Shown piece by piece: positions 44,155 through 53,820 of a stretch of 64,000 nt of DNA (positions are counted from its first letter, which is position 1; the number at the start of each line of letters is the position of its first letter). This DNA is from DATNIC01 sp035604635 (GTDB lineage: Bacteria > Vulcanimicrobiota > Vulcanimicrobiia > Vulcanimicrobiales > Vulcanimicrobiaceae). Below the pieces are notes generated by a model. That model made no database searches and was not told the DNA's origin. It saw only the letters and a program-made list of their open reading frames with translations. Where the stretch lies: NCBI GenBank assembly GCA_035604635.1, contig DATNIC010000005.1:1-64000 (forward strand), given 5' to 3'. Position numbers and translations under genes: made by a program.

Positions 44155-44793
44155 TTACGGCGCAAGCCGTGCGATAGACCAGCCCTCGGCGGTGCGCCGG
44201 TATGCGATGCGGTCATGCACGCGATCAGGCCGCCCTTGCCAGAATTCGAAGCGCGCCGGGATCACGCGGTAGCCGCCCCAATGCGGGGGCCGCTCGACGT
44301 CGCGGCCGTCGAAGCGCTCCTCGAATGCCCGCATGCGCTCTTCGAGAAACGCGCGACTCGCAATGGGCTGACTTTGCGGCGAGGCCCAGGCACTCAAGCG
44401 ATGTCCCCGCGGCCGGCCGGCAAAATAGGTGTCGGAGTCCGCAGGACGCAGGACCTCGACCGTCCCTTCGATTCGGACTTGCCGTTCGAGCGCGGCCCAA
44501 TAAAACAGCAGGCCGGCGCGACCGCAGGCGGCGAGATCGTCCGCTTTCGCACTCTCGTAGTTCGTGAAAAAGACGAAACCGCGCTCGTCGTAGCCGCGTA
44601 GGAGGACCATGCGGGCCGCAGGCGCTCCCTCGGGGGAGACGGTTGCAAGCCCCATTGCGTTCGCTTCGGGAACCTGCGCCGCGATCGCAGCGTCGAACCA
44701 GCTCCGAAATTGCACAAACGGATCGCGCGCGACGTCGCGCTCATCGAGCGTGCCACGCTCGTACGTCCGGCGCGCGTGCAGCGGATCGCTCAT
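44155..44793 (-). CDS. pdxH: Pyridoxamine 5'-phosphate oxidase
   Basis: A 212-aa FMN enzyme that oxidises pyridoxine or pyridoxamine phosphate to pyridoxal phosphate. The split-barrel core shows [28 protein letters not shown], the FMN-binding region [36 protein letters not shown] and the C-terminal [30 protein letters not shown], then W-IARLAP. ATG 44793 overlaps the VWA-gene stop as ATGA; the longer frame lies inside that gene. Its product is the cofactor used by ThrC and others. Confidence 0.95.
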   Translation of the reverse strand: MSDPLHARRTYERGTLDERDVARDPFVQFRSWFDAAIAAQVPEANAMGLATVSPEGAPAARMVLLRGYDERGFVFFTNYESAKADDLAACGRAGLLFYWAALERQVRIEGTVEVLRPADSDTYFAGRPRGHRLSAWASPQSQPIASRAFLEERMRAFEERFDGRDVERPPHWGGYRVIPARFEFWQGRPDRVHDRIAYRRTAEGWSIARLAP

Positions 44794-45713
44794 GGAAACT
44801 TTCCGGCTGCAAACGCGGTAAAGAACGCCGCGATCAAGGCGAGCGCTCCGCCGAACGCGAGCGGGAATGACGCATCGATGCGCCGGCGCTCCCAAACGGT
44901 CCCCTCGGCAATTTTGGTAAAGATATCGCGTAACGTCTGGGCATCCGAGACCCGGACGTACCGTCCGCCGCCGGACGCGGCCATCGCACGCAGCGCATCC
45001 TCGTCGATCGACGCTTCTTCTTCCGTCCCGGGGATTATCACGCCGCTCTCGTTCGTCCCGATCCCGACCGCTTGGATCGGGATGCCGCGGCTCGCGAGCG
45101 TTTTGGCAGCATCGAGCGGGTCGCTGCCGCGATTGTTCACTCCGTCGGTGAGCAACACGACGGCACGGTGCCCCCCGTTGGGCAGGAGCTGATTCGCCGC
45201 TAGGAGCGCATCGCCGATCGCCGTCGCGCCGTTTGCCTCCGGGATGCGCTCGATCGCTTCATTGAGCTGATCGCGATCGCTCGTCAGCGGACTCACGACG
45301 TTCGCTCCGCTCGAGAACGAAACGATCCCTATCCGCAAGCTCGCCGGCGCCGAAGCAACGAACGTCCGTACCGCCGAGCGCGCCGCTGCCTCACGAGTCG
45401 GCGTGATATCGCTCGAGGCCATCGAGCCGGACGTGTCGATGCAGATGACGACCGCGCCGTCCGGCGACGGGACGCGGGCGGCGACGCGCGTCCCCGAGAC
45501 CGCGAGCGCGAGGGCCAATGCGGCGATGACCCAAAGAAGGCCGACGACGATTTCGACGCTGCGCCGCGGCCGTACGGCAGCTCGCATGAACGAGAGGTTC
45601 GAGTAGGTGAAGGCCCCCGCCGTGCTCCGCCGCGCGATCACCCGGTACAGCGCAAGAAGCCCGATCGCCGCAACAAGCGCAATACTCAACCGCAACGGTG
45701 AATCGATCGTCAC
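44790..45713 (-). CDS. BatA-like von Willebrand factor A membrane protein
   Basis: A 307-aa protein with two N-terminal transmembrane segments (about residues 8-26 and 54-73), a VWA domain (85-265) with a complete MIDAS metal site (D93-x-S95-x-S97 in [10 protein letters not shown], later T and D in AIGDALLA and LTDGVNN), and a C-terminal transmembrane helix. This is the Bat layout: membrane-anchored VWA protein acting with a DUF58 partner and a MoxR ATPase. GTG 45713 overlaps the DUF58 gene stop as GTGA. Its MoxR candidate is 14 kb away. Confidence 0.88.
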   Translation of the reverse strand: MTIDSPLRLSIALVAAIGLLALYRVIARRSTAGAFTYSNLSFMRAAVRPRRSVEIVVGLLWVIAALALALAVSGTRVAARVPSPDGAVVICIDTSGSMASSDITPTREAAARSAVRTFVASAPASLRIGIVSFSSGANVVSPLTSDRDQLNEAIERIPEANGATAIGDALLAANQLLPNGGHRAVVLLTDGVNNRGSDPLDAAKTLASRGIPIQAVGIGTNESGVIIPGTEEEASIDEDALRAMAASGGGRYVRVSDAQTLRDIFTKIAEGTVWERRRIDASFPLAFGGALALIAAFFTAFAAGKFP

Positions 45714-46486
45714 GTCAAGCCGAATGCGGAATAAAGCGAGCGCCGCCCATCTTCTTCCGTCAGAACGCCGGTCCGCCAGCCGCACTCTTCGAGCGTCGCG
45801 CTGAGATCGCGCTCCCGGCCCTGCACGGCGTCCAGGTAACGCAGGCGTTCCGGCTTCCCGATAAAGAGCCGCTCGACGCGACCACTCTCGGCATCGCGCA
45901 ACCGGACGAATCCGCGCAGCGGGAGAGCTTCAAACCACGGGTCGTGCGCGATGAGCGCCGTCACGTCGAGCCGGCGCCCGAGCGCGATCGCGAGATCGAT
46001 GAATGCGGCCCGATCCTCAATCCAATAAAAATCCGAAACGACGAGCAGCGCAGCCGACCGGCGCAGGGCCCGCCGCGCGATTGCAAGGCCTCTGGGGATG
46101 TCGATCCCGTCACCGTCAATGCGGACGACGCGATCGCCCATTTCGGCCATTTCCACCCACGCTGCCGTTGCATCGCCGGCCGCTTCAAGGAGCGTGCGTG
46201 CGCGCCCGATTCGCATCGAAGCCGAGTCGTCGATCAGCACCGCGATCTCGAGCGGATTCTCCTCGCGCATCACGCGAATCTGCGCCTCGCCGCTGCGCGC
46301 GGTCGCGGCCCAATCGATCCGCCGCGGATCGTCGCCCGGCTGGTACGCGCGCAGCTCGACGAATTCATAGCCGTCGCCGCGGCGGCCCGCGACCGATCCG
46401 GGTCCGGTCATAGCAGGATGACGCCGCGCGCGTAACAGCGCCGCGCGCAGCATTCTCGCAGTCGGCAAGAGGCCCGGGCCTGGCAC
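45710..46486 (-). CDS. DUF58 domain protein (MoxR-associated)
   Basis: A 258-aa cytoplasmic protein with the DUF58 signature GDGYEFVELRAYQPGDDPRRIDWAATARSG (parts: ELRAYQPGDDPRRIDWAATA) and a VWA-like fold with the partial MIDAS DDSASM. DUF58 proteins work with MoxR ATPases and VWA proteins, perhaps in assembling metal enzymes or membrane complexes. It is coupled to the VWA gene behind it. It is the first gene of the group now, with a divergent NUDIX gene 20 bases upstream, where moxR would normally sit. Confidence 0.87.
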   Translation of the reverse strand: MPGPGLLPTARMLRAALLRARRHPAMTGPGSVAGRRGDGYEFVELRAYQPGDDPRRIDWAATARSGEAQIRVMREENPLEIAVLIDDSASMRIGRARTLLEAAGDATAAWVEMAEMGDRVVRIDGDGIDIPRGLAIARRALRRSAALLVVSDFYWIEDRAAFIDLAIALGRRLDVTALIAHDPWFEALPLRGFVRLRDAESGRVERLFIGKPERLRYLDAVQGRERDLSATLEECGWRTGVLTEEDGRRSLYSAFGLT

Positions 46487-46506
46487 GAGGTCAAGTTTCG
46501 CTTGCG

Positions 46507-47094
46507 ATGTCCGTCCGCCCCGCAGCCGTCATCGTCCCGATCTATCGCGCGCCGCGCAATAGCATTTTGTTCGTTCGACGGGCATCGCATCTTCGGCGCC
46601 AGCCGAACCATATCGCGTTCCCGGGTGGCGTCGTGGACGAAGGGGACGGCGACGATCGACTCGCCACCGCGTTGCGCGAGCTGCGCGAAGAGCTCGGCGT
46701 CGCCGCCGATCGCGTCACGGTGATCACGCGCCTTCCGGATCGCAGTGCTCTGGGCGTCGAATTCATGCTCACGCCGTTCGTCGGCATCTTGGAGGCGGAT
46801 GAGCCGCTCGCGCCCGATCCGAGCGAAGTCGGCGAGATCATCGAAGTCCCGCTCGATGCCGTCTTCGCGCCAGGAGCGATCCACAAAGGCGAGACGGACC
46901 TGGGCGACCGCATCGTAACGTCCTGGCATTTCGACTTCGCGACGATGCACGTCTGGGGCGTAACGGGCCGCATCCTCCACACGCTCGTTGAGATGGTCCG
47001 TGAGAACGCCGACGGCCTCCGTGACGTCTTGCAAGCCGCCGGCGTCACGCTGAGTTTACCCGCTACAGGCGTTGCAAGGCGGGTAGGTCCGTGA
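46507..47094 (+). CDS. NUDIX hydrolase of the CoA-pyrophosphatase type
   Basis: A 195-aa NUDIX protein. FVRRASHLRRQPNHIAFPGG is the segment typical of coenzyme A pyrophosphatases (NudL/Nudt7), followed by the NUDIX box GVVDEGDGDDRLATALRELR then EELGV. It would hydrolyse CoA or a related dinucleotide to 3'-phospho-ADP and phosphopantetheine. The box has the acidic D variant at the first glutamate, as in that subfamily. It is divergent from the DUF58 gene, and its last 39 bases overlap the convergent substrate-binding-protein gene. Confidence 0.85.
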   Translation: MSVRPAAVIVPIYRAPRNSILFVRRASHLRRQPNHIAFPGGVVDEGDGDDRLATALRELREELGVAADRVTVITRLPDRSALGVEFMLTPFVGILEADEPLAPDPSEVGEIIEVPLDAVFAPGAIHKGETDLGDRIVTSWHFDFATMHVWGVTGRILHTLVEMVRENADGLRDVLQAAGVTLSLPATGVARRVGP

Positions 47095-48306
47095 ATAGAC
47101 CGGATGCGCCAAGAACTGCTTGGGGTCGAAGGTCCAGAACTGGGTGACGTTCGGGTAGGTCTTCGTCACCGCGTTCTGCAGCTGGTCGCCCTGCTTCACC
47201 ACGTTGCGGATGTAGATGTTTTCGACCGGCGTCCCATATGAGTCGAGTTTGACCGGACCCCGCGGTGCATCGGGGATCGCGATCGACCGGACGACCTTGA
47301 TGAAAGCCGCCGGATCGCCGATCTCGCCGTGCGTCTTCTGCAAGGCTTTGTCCAAGAACTGAGCGCCGGTGTACGTCGCTTCGCCGTAATAGGACGGCTC
47401 GTGGCCGTACGCTTTCGAATAGGCCGCGACGAATGCACGGTTTGCCGGCGTCGTCAACGCGGCGCTGTATTGCAGCGCCGTGACGATCCCGGTTGCGCCG
47501 GGACCCGTCTCCTGCAGCGTGCTCTCGTCGGTCGTGTTGCCTTGGCAAATCAGCGGCGGCTTGAGCCCGAACTGCCGATACTGCCGAATGAAATTGATCG
47601 CCGCCGCACCCGAGAAGCTGCACATCACGGCGTCGACGTCGGTCGGAATCGCGGAAAGGAAAGAGGAATAGTCCGGGGTCACGAGCGGCGTCCAAATCTG
47701 CTTGGTGATCTTTCCACCGTCGGCTTGGAACGACGCCACGAAGCCGGCAATGCTCTCCCAACCGAAGTTGAAGTCGTAGGCGATCGTCGCGACCTTGCGG
47801 TAGTTGAGCGTCTTGTATGCGTAGTCGCCGAGGACTTGCGTCGGTTGGCTGCTCGTCCAGCCGGTTCGCGCGACGTAGGCGCTTGGCGTCCGTTGACTGA
47901 GATCGTCAGCCGAGACGATCGGGAAGATCGTCGCAACCTTGTGCTGGTCGAGATACGGCACGATAGCGACGCCAACCGCGGCCGAGAGGGGGCCGTAGAG
48001 CAGATCGATGTGATCTTGCTCGACCAGCTCGCGCGTTTTCGTGACGCCGACCGCCGGATTCCCCTGGTCGTCAGCGAGGACGACTTCGATCTTCCGGCCG
48101 GCCAAGGTGTTGTTGTGCTGACTCAAATACAGCTCTAAGCCCTCTTGCATGTATTTGCCCGGCGCAGCGAAGACGCCCGACACCGGGATCAGCAGCCCGA
48201 TCCGTAGCGGCTTCTGCTGTGCGACTGCGGCGTTCGGCGCCGAGGCCCAGACGAGCAGTCCGAGCGCCGCAGAGAGGATGACGATCCGGCGGAACGTTCC
48301 GATCAT
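47056..48306 (-). CDS. ABC transporter substrate-binding protein 1 (LivK type)
   Basis: A 416-aa periplasmic binding protein of the branched-chain amino acid (type 1 Leu/Ile/Val-binding) family. A signal peptide (MIGTFRRIVILSAALGLLVW, cut near AVAQ) precedes the two-lobed domain starting RIGLLIPVSGVFAAPG. It is a paralogue of the next gene, sharing SADDLSQR, GWTSSxPT, YRKVATIA and YPNVxQFWT. It is the last gene of the transporter operon. ATG 48306 is chosen over the longer frame because it starts the signal peptide. The actual ligand is unknown; Liv-type proteins also bind aromatic acids, amides and urea. Confidence 0.9.
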   Translation of the reverse strand: MIGTFRRIVILSAALGLLVWASAPNAAVAQQKPLRIGLLIPVSGVFAAPGKYMQEGLELYLSQHNNTLAGRKIEVVLADDQGNPAVGVTKTRELVEQDHIDLLYGPLSAAVGVAIVPYLDQHKVATIFPIVSADDLSQRTPSAYVARTGWTSSQPTQVLGDYAYKTLNYRKVATIAYDFNFGWESIAGFVASFQADGGKITKQIWTPLVTPDYSSFLSAIPTDVDAVMCSFSGAAAINFIRQYRQFGLKPPLICQGNTTDESTLQETGPGATGIVTALQYSAALTTPANRAFVAAYSKAYGHEPSYYGEATYTGAQFLDKALQKTHGEIGDPAAFIKVVRSIAIPDAPRGPVKLDSYGTPVENIYIRNVVKQGDQLQNAVTKTYPNVTQFWTFDPKQFLAHPVYSRTYPPCNACSG

Positions 48307-48325
48307 GAGCACTCCCTCCAAGAGA

Positions 48326-49588
48326 CTATTTCGTGTAACCTTGATAGGCCGGCGTGTAGGACGGCTGCTTCAGATAATCCGACGGACGATAGGTCCAAAA
48401 CTGGGAGACGTTGGGATAGGTCTTGACGACGACGTTCCACGTTTTGGCATATTGCGCAAACTCGCCGGTCGTCGCGACGACCTTGCGTATGTAGACGTTC
48501 TCGACCGGAGCGTTGTACGCGTCGAGCTTCATCGGCCCGAGCGGCGAATTGATCAAACGGACGGACCGAATCGCGGCCAAGAACGTGATGTATCCGGTCG
48601 TATCGCCGTTCACGTTTTTGAGGGACGTGCTCAGCCACCCGCCGGCCGTGTTGAACGCCGTCGCCATGTACGACGGCAGGACGCCCTGCGCTTTCCCGTA
48701 CGCCAAGACGAAGGCGCGGGTAGCCGGATCGTCTCGCCCCTCTGCATAGTGCGCGAAGCTGATGATCCCCTCGACCGCGTCAGGCGCCACCGATCGAATG
48801 TTGGATTGGTCGGTTGTCGTCTCGTTGGCGATGAGCGGAATCTTGCCTTTGAGTCCAAACGACTTCCACTGTTCGAGGAAGTGCACTGCGTCCGCGCCGA
48901 CGGTGCAGGCGAAAACGGCGTCCGGATTTGCCGCTTGCAGCTGTGAGATATACGGGCTGTAGTCCGTCGTGCCGAGCGGCGGCCAAAGTTGATTCGAGAT
49001 CTTGCCGCCCTTCTCGGTGAAGGTCTGACAGAATCCGCCGGCATTTTCGTAGCCGAACGCGTAATTGTTCGCGATCGTCGCGACCTTGCGATAACCTTGT
49101 TCGTACGCCCAGACGCCGGCGGGATGCGTCGGCAGACTCGACGTCCAGCCCGCGACCTTGATGACGAACGGGCTGACCTGCCGCTGCGAAAGATCGTCGG
49201 CGGAGACGGTCGGGAGGATGAGCGGAATCTTGTGCGATTCCGTATAGGGAGCGATCGCCAGACCCTCGTTCGCAAGATACGGGCCGACGACGACTTGTGC
49301 GCCGTCCTGCTCGATGGCGCGTCGCGCCTGATCCAGCGCGCGGGTCGGGTTGGAATTGGTATCGTACGTCGTCGTTACGATTCTGCGGCCCGCCACAACG
49401 TCGCCGTGGGTCTTCCAGTACAGCTCCCATCCGTTCACCATGTCATGTCCCGCCGCGGCCGAGGGACCTGAGAGCGGCGCAAGGAGCGCGAACTTCAGCG
49501 GCGTCGGTTCTGCCGCAACCGAGATGCGCGGGGCGGCGGCGCTCGCAAGCGCACCCGCGCCGGCCTTAAGAAAGCCCTGTCGCTTCAC
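48326..49588 (-). CDS. ABC transporter substrate-binding protein 2 (LivK type)
   Basis: A 420-aa paralogue of protein 1 with the same fold. Its N-terminus MKRQGFLKAGAGALASAAAP looks like a twin-arginine signal with lysine for the first arginine, whereas protein 1 has a Sec signal. The mature part starts PLKFALLAPLSGPSAAAGHD. Its ligand-facing segments (SADDLSQR, GWTSSLPTHP, ETTTDQSNIR) parallel those of protein 1 but differ, so the two may bind related but different ligands. It follows livF by 18 bases. Confidence 0.9.
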   Translation of the reverse strand: MKRQGFLKAGAGALASAAAPRISVAAEPTPLKFALLAPLSGPSAAAGHDMVNGWELYWKTHGDVVAGRRIVTTTYDTNSNPTRALDQARRAIEQDGAQVVVGPYLANEGLAIAPYTESHKIPLILPTVSADDLSQRQVSPFVIKVAGWTSSLPTHPAGVWAYEQGYRKVATIANNYAFGYENAGGFCQTFTEKGGKISNQLWPPLGTTDYSPYISQLQAANPDAVFACTVGADAVHFLEQWKSFGLKGKIPLIANETTTDQSNIRSVAPDAVEGIISFAHYAEGRDDPATRAFVLAYGKAQGVLPSYMATAFNTAGGWLSTSLKNVNGDTTGYITFLAAIRSVRLINSPLGPMKLDAYNAPVENVYIRKVVATTGEFAQYAKTWNVVVKTYPNVSQFWTYRPSDYLKQPSYTPAYQGYTK

Positions 49589-49606
49589 TATAACCTCCCG
49601 TCGTTA

Positions 49607-50338
49607 TTAAACCCCTAGGTACTTGATGCGGATCTCCTCGTTGTGTCGTACTTCTTCCGGATCACCTGCAAAGACGATCCGGCCCTTGCTGATAATATAT
49701 GCCGTATCGGCAACGGAAAGAGCCAGTGGAAGGTTCTGCTCGACCAGCACGACGGCAAGACCGATCTCCTTGAGCTGGCGCAGCGTCTTCTCGACCTCGC
49801 GAACGATCAACGGAGCGAGCCCTTCCGACGGTTCGTCCATCAGCAGCATCGTGGGATTCGACATGAGCGCGCGACCGATGGAAAGCATCGATTGTTCGCC
49901 CCCTGAGAGCTGCGCGCCGAAGTGCCCGGTCCTCTCGCGCAGGCGCGGAAAGAGCTCGTACACCGTATCGAGCGTCCAGCGCGGCGTCCCGTTTTCTCCC
50001 GGCCGTGCGCCGATCATGAGATTCTCGACGACCGAGAGCGAGCCGAAAATCCGGCGCCCCTGCGGGACGAGGCTGATCCCCTTGCGGGCGATCGCATGCG
50101 AGGGGAGCTGCTGGATCTCTTGGCCGGCAAAGCGCACGCGGCCCCGGCGCGGCGGCGTGAATCCGACGATCGAGCGCATCAACGTCGTCTTACCGACGCC
50201 GTTCCGGCCCAGGATCACCGTTACGGCGCCGGCCGGGGCCGTCAACGAGACGCCCTGCAGGATGTAGTTGTAATCATAATACGTATGGACGTCGTCGACC
50301 TCGAGCAGGGGGGTCGCGCCTCCATGCGCGTCGCTCAT
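49607..50338 (-). CDS. livF: Branched-chain-type ABC transporter ATPase LivF
   Basis: A 243-aa ABC ATPase. Walker A is LGRNGVGKTTLMRSIVGF, Q-loop region ISLVPQGRRIFGSLSVVENL (the LVPQGRRIF phrase marks LivF), signature LSGGEQSMLSIGRALM and Walker B TMLLMDEPSEGLAP. It pairs with LivG to drive uptake. ATG 50338 overlaps the livG stop as ATGA. The LivF/LivG pair is complete and both look functional. Confidence 0.95.
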   Translation of the reverse strand: MSDAHGGATPLLEVDDVHTYYDYNYILQGVSLTAPAGAVTVILGRNGVGKTTLMRSIVGFTPPRRGRVRFAGQEIQQLPSHAIARKGISLVPQGRRIFGSLSVVENLMIGARPGENGTPRWTLDTVYELFPRLRERTGHFGAQLSGGEQSMLSIGRALMSNPTMLLMDEPSEGLAPLIVREVEKTLRQLKEIGLAVVLVEQNLPLALSVADTAYIISKGRIVFAGDPEEVRHNEEIRIKYLGV

Positions 50339-51084
50339 ACTTTCCCTCCGAGGTAGATCTCCTGGACGTTGTCATCGGCCCGGATTTCCTCGAGCGGCCC
50401 GTCCGCGACGACCCGACCGTGATGTAAAACCACCAGGCGCTCGACCACGTCAAAGACCACTCCCATGTCGTGCTCGATCAGGATGATCGTCGTCTCGCCT
50501 TGCTCGCGTTTGAGCATCTCGGTCACCAGCGACGTATCGCCCGGCGCGAGTCCAGCCGTCGGCTCGTCGAGGAGCAAGATGCGCGGCCGCTGCGCGATCG
50601 CGAGTAGAAGCTCGAGCTGCCGGCGCTCCCCATAGCCCAACGACGAGACCGGCGCCTCCGCGCGATGGTCCAGCTCGACACGGGCCAGCAAGGCGCGCGC
50701 CTCTTCTTCCCGATGCCGCAAGCGGCGCCGCGGGACGATGCATTGAAAGTGCTCGCGCGCATGATGCGCATACAGCGCCAAGAGCATGTTCTCGAGTACG
50801 TTCAAACGTGGGAAGAGCGTCGTCGTCTGGAATGTCCGCGAGAGTCCCAGCTGAGCGCGCGTGTGAATTCCCAGCGCGGTGACGTCGCGGCCGAAGAGCG
50901 CGACGTTCCCCGACGTCGGGGCGAGTTCGCCCGCAATGATGTTGAAGAGAGTCGACTTTCCGGCACCGTTGGGACCGATGATGCCGCACCGCTCGCCCGG
51001 CTTCACCTCGATCGAAACGTTGCGCAGGACTTCAAGGGAGCCGAAGCGCTTCGAGATTCCCTCGAGGGTCATCGCGCCGCTCAT
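50335..51084 (-). CDS. livG: Branched-chain-type ABC transporter ATPase LivG
   Basis: A 249-aa ABC ATPase with Walker A IGPNGAGKSTLFNIIAGE, LSRTFQTTTLFPRLNVLENM (the RTFQ phrase marks LivG), signature SLGYGERRQLELLLAIA (the LSYG form normal for LivG) and Walker B RILLLDEPTAGLAP. ATG 51084 overlaps the livM stop as ATGA. A continuous open frame upstream of it on this strand belongs to a shadow in livM, so there is no fusion protein. Confidence 0.95.
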   Translation of the reverse strand: MSGAMTLEGISKRFGSLEVLRNVSIEVKPGERCGIIGPNGAGKSTLFNIIAGELAPTSGNVALFGRDVTALGIHTRAQLGLSRTFQTTTLFPRLNVLENMLLALYAHHAREHFQCIVPRRRLRHREEEARALLARVELDHRAEAPVSSLGYGERRQLELLLAIAQRPRILLLDEPTAGLAPGDTSLVTEMLKREQGETTIILIEHDMGVVFDVVERLVVLHHGRVVADGPLEEIRADDNVQEIYLGGKV

Positions 51085-52082
51085 CCGTCTGCTCCCTCGC
51101 CGATGAGCGATTCGACCGGGACCGCAGCGGCGCGACGGCCCCGAGCGCGTGCCGCCAGCCGCCTTCCCAAGCCGACGAGTCCATCGGGCGCATACATGAC
51201 GATCAGGACGTAGACGGCGCCGAGGATCAGCACCCAACGATGCGTCACCGCGGAGAGACCGTTGCTCAAAAACACGACGATCCCGGCGCCGAGCAGCTGG
51301 CCGTACAGCGTGCCGATCCCGCCGAGGATCACGATGATCAGAAATTGCGTCGACGTGTCGAGCGCCAAGTTCACCGGTCCGACGAACTGGTTGTACCACG
51401 CGAACAAGACGCCCGCGAATCCCGCGAACGCGGCCGAGATGATGAACGCAATATAACGAAACAGCCACACGTTGTAGCCTAGGGCGCGCATCCGGCGCGG
51501 CGAATCGCGGACGCCGCGCAAGACCAAGCCGAAGGGTGAGCGGACCAGCATGACGAGTAAAGCGAGCGCGATCGAGTATGCGCCCAAAGCGACGTAGTAG
51601 AACGAGGTGTTGTCGGAGAGATCCCACGTTGCCAGCGGCGGGCGCAGGATCCCGGTGATCCCGTTGTCGCCCCCGCTCATCGAGACCCATTGGTAGGCTA
51701 ACCCCCAAACGATCTCGTTCAGCGCGATCGTGATGATGATGAACCCCACGCCTTCGCTGCGCAATGCGACGATCCCGAAGACCGCGCCGGTGATCATCGC
51801 AAGAAGGACGCCGAGCCCGATTTGGGCACCGAAGCCGGCGATGTGGTAGCGGGTGAGAGCGATCGCGGCCGCGTACGCGCCCATCCCGAAGAACGCCGCT
51901 TGACTGAAGTTGACTAGGCCGGTAAAACCGACCAGCAGATCCAGGCTCATCGCCACGATCGCATAGATCCACATCTGACTTGCCAGCGAGATGTAGAACG
52001 ACGGGACGCCCAAGTGCGGGAGCGCGATCGCGAGCGCCAGGCCGGCAACCGCGACCAATCCCCAAAGCCCGGCGCGCTTCAC
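51081..52082 (-). CDS. livM: Branched-chain-type ABC transporter permease LivM
   Basis: A 333-aa inner-membrane permease with eight to ten transmembrane segments. LivM family segments include VGFTGLVNFSQAAFFGMGAYAAA (here pieces GLVNFSQAAFFGMGAYAA), GVGFIIITIALNEI and RDSPRRMRALGYNVWLFRYIAFIISAAFAGFAGVLF (pieces RDSPRRMRALGYN and AFAGFAGVLF). GTG 52082 overlaps the livH stop. It forms the membrane channel with LivH. Confidence 0.94.
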   Translation of the reverse strand: MKRAGLWGLVAVAGLALAIALPHLGVPSFYISLASQMWIYAIVAMSLDLLVGFTGLVNFSQAAFFGMGAYAAAIALTRYHIAGFGAQIGLGVLLAMITGAVFGIVALRSEGVGFIIITIALNEIVWGLAYQWVSMSGGDNGITGILRPPLATWDLSDNTSFYYVALGAYSIALALLVMLVRSPFGLVLRGVRDSPRRMRALGYNVWLFRYIAFIISAAFAGFAGVLFAWYNQFVGPVNLALDTSTQFLIIVILGGIGTLYGQLLGAGIVVFLSNGLSAVTHRWVLILGAVYVLIVMYAPDGLVGLGRRLAARARGRRAAAVPVESLIGEGADG

Positions 52083-52942
52083 GGCTTACGGCCGAACAGG
52101 CCGCTCGGCCGCAACGCCATGATCAGCGCGACCGGAACGAAGATCGTAAAGTACGCGAGCTCCGGGAAGAGCGCCTTTCCGAACGCGTTGATCAAACCGA
52201 TGATGATGGCGCCGACGAACGCACCGACCAGGCTTCCCATCCCACCGACGATGATGACCGCGAAGGCGAGAGGCGTGAGTTCGCCGTCGAGCCCCGGGTA
52301 TGCGCTCGTGATCGGTCCTCCCAAGAGCCCGCCGATCCCGGCCAAGAACGCACCGAGTGCGAACACGATGTAGAACGCGCGGTTGACGTCGACGCCCATC
52401 CCCCGCGCCATCTCTTCGTCATCGACGGCGGCCCGAATGATCGCCCCGAACATCGTGCGCCGCTGAAAGAAAAACAGCGCGACCGCGACCATAAAGCTGA
52501 TCGCGATGACCGCGAGCCAATACTGCGGGAAGACGAGCGAGCCGATGTGGATCGAGCCGGCCAGCGCCGCAGGCGGCTGGACCGAGTGCGGATCGCCGCC
52601 CCAGAGCGCGAGAATCCCGTCGTCGAGCATCAGCGCAAACCCCAGCGTCAGGAGCAGCGACGTCAGATCGTCGGCATGGTAGCGGTGAAGAAAGATCGCA
52701 TAGATCGCAAACCCGACCGCCATCGTCGCGAGCCCGGCAGCGAATCCCGAAAACCAAAAATTCGTCCCGTGGGCCAACAGCGTCAACCCGATGTACGCAC
52801 CCAACAAGTAGAACGCGGTTTGAGCGAGATTGACCAGCCGCATCATCCCGAAGACCAGCGTCAGCCCCGCGGCGATAAGAAACAATAAACTTCCGTATGC
52901 GAGGCCGCCGAGGACGTTCTGCGCGTAAAATGTCACGTTCAT
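52079..52942 (-). CDS. livH: Branched-chain-type ABC transporter permease LivH
   Basis: A 287-aa inner-membrane permease with about eight hydrophobic segments. Conserved features: NVLGGLAYGSLLFLIAAGLTLVFGMMRLVNLAQ (pieces GLTLVFGMMRLVNLA), DDEEMARGMGVDVNRAFYIVFALGAFLAGIGGLL (piece DVNRAFYIVFALGAFLAG) and VGGMGSLVGAFVGAIIIGL. ATG 52942 overlaps the dehydrogenase stop as ATGA, so transporter and enzymes are one transcription unit. Confidence 0.94.
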   Translation of the reverse strand: MNVTFYAQNVLGGLAYGSLLFLIAAGLTLVFGMMRLVNLAQTAFYLLGAYIGLTLLAHGTNFWFSGFAAGLATMAVGFAIYAIFLHRYHADDLTSLLLTLGFALMLDDGILALWGGDPHSVQPPAALAGSIHIGSLVFPQYWLAVIAISFMVAVALFFFQRRTMFGAIIRAAVDDEEMARGMGVDVNRAFYIVFALGAFLAGIGGLLGGPITSAYPGLDGELTPLAFAVIIVGGMGSLVGAFVGAIIIGLINAFGKALFPELAYFTIFVPVALIMALRPSGLFGRKP

Positions 52943-53820
52943 CGCAGCCCGGCCATCCGCTTGAGGATCGCGGCAATTGCCGCCGTGTCTTGTTTGGCCC
53001 TTCCGTCGGCAAGCGCAGCGGTGTAGAACAGCGCGCTCGTCGAAAAGAGCGGCGTCGGAACATCGAGGGAGCGCGCGAACTCGGCGATGATCTCGATGTC
53101 CTTCTGGTAGAGGTCGAGCTTCATCGTCGCATCGTCGTACTCGTCGCGCAGCATCATCGGTCCGCGTATCGTGAACATCCGGGACGTCCCCGCCGAATCG
53201 GCGATCACCTCGAAAAGCAGCTGCGGCTCGATCCCGGCCTTCTGCCCCAGCACGATCGCTTCGGCCGTCGAAAGGTTGTGGATCGTGACGAGCAGGTTTG
53301 CAATGTACTTGAGCTTCGATCCCATGCCGAATGCGCCGACAAAACGTACGCTACGCGCTATCGCCTCGAGGACGTGAAGGCTCGCGTCGAACGCGTCGCG
53401 ATCGCCGCTCGCGTAAACGGCGAGATCTTTGTTGCGCGCCTGCGATCCGGTCCCGCTAACCGGGCAGTCGAGCATCGTGACCTCGCGCTCGAGCAATCCA
53501 ACCCGCGCCCGCTCTTTCGCGTCGAGCGGAAACGTGCTCATCTCTAGGACGGTGAGCCCCGGGTGCGCGCCGGCCGCGATCCCCCGGGGACCAAAGAACG
53601 CGTCGTCGAGGGCAGCGACGCTCGGCAAGGCACTCAGGACGACATCGGCCCCAGCCGCCACGTCGGCCGGCGACGCGACAGCTTGCCCGCCGAGTCGCTT
53701 GAAGCGCTGGACGGCGTCGGGGGCGATGTCAGCGCCGATCGTCGGAAAGCGCGCCGCAATCGTGTGCTCCGCGTAGGCGGAACCCATGATCCCCAAGCCG
53801 ACGATCCCGACGCGCGTCAA
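52939..53820 (-). CDS. 3-hydroxyisobutyrate-dehydrogenase-like oxidoreductase
   Basis: A 293-aa beta-hydroxyacid dehydrogenase. The N-terminal NAD(P) loop is VGIVGLGIMGSAYAEH, the substrate motif LDCPVSGTGSQARNKDLAVYASGD follows (pieces LDCPVSGTGSQA, KDLAVYASGD), and the catalytic lysine is in GMGSKLKYIANLLVTIHNLSTAEA (GxGxxxKxxxN). It oxidises or reduces a beta-hydroxy acid; valine breakdown, tartronate semialdehyde and gamma-hydroxybutyrate are family substrates. Start is TTG 53820, overlapping the LLM-gene stop as TTGA; no ATG or GTG fits the Rossmann strand. Confidence 0.88.
   Translation of the reverse strand: MTRVGIVGLGIMGSAYAEHTIAARFPTIGADIAPDAVQRFKRLGGQAVASPADVAAGADVVLSALPSVAALDDAFFGPRGIAAGAHPGLTVLEMSTFPLDAKERARVGLLEREVTMLDCPVSGTGSQARNKDLAVYASGDRDAFDASLHVLEAIARSVRFVGAFGMGSKLKYIANLLVTIHNLSTAEAIVLGQKAGIEPQLLFEVIADSAGTSRMFTIRGPMMLRDEYDDATMKLDLYQKDIEIIAEFARSLDVPTPLFSTSALFYTAALADGRAKQDTAAIAAILKRMAGLR

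Noticed and set aside
50335..52065. Apparent 576-codon fusion containing LivG
   Set aside because: The extra N-terminal part is the livM gene read in another frame; LivG starts at ATG 51084 with an ATGA overlap.
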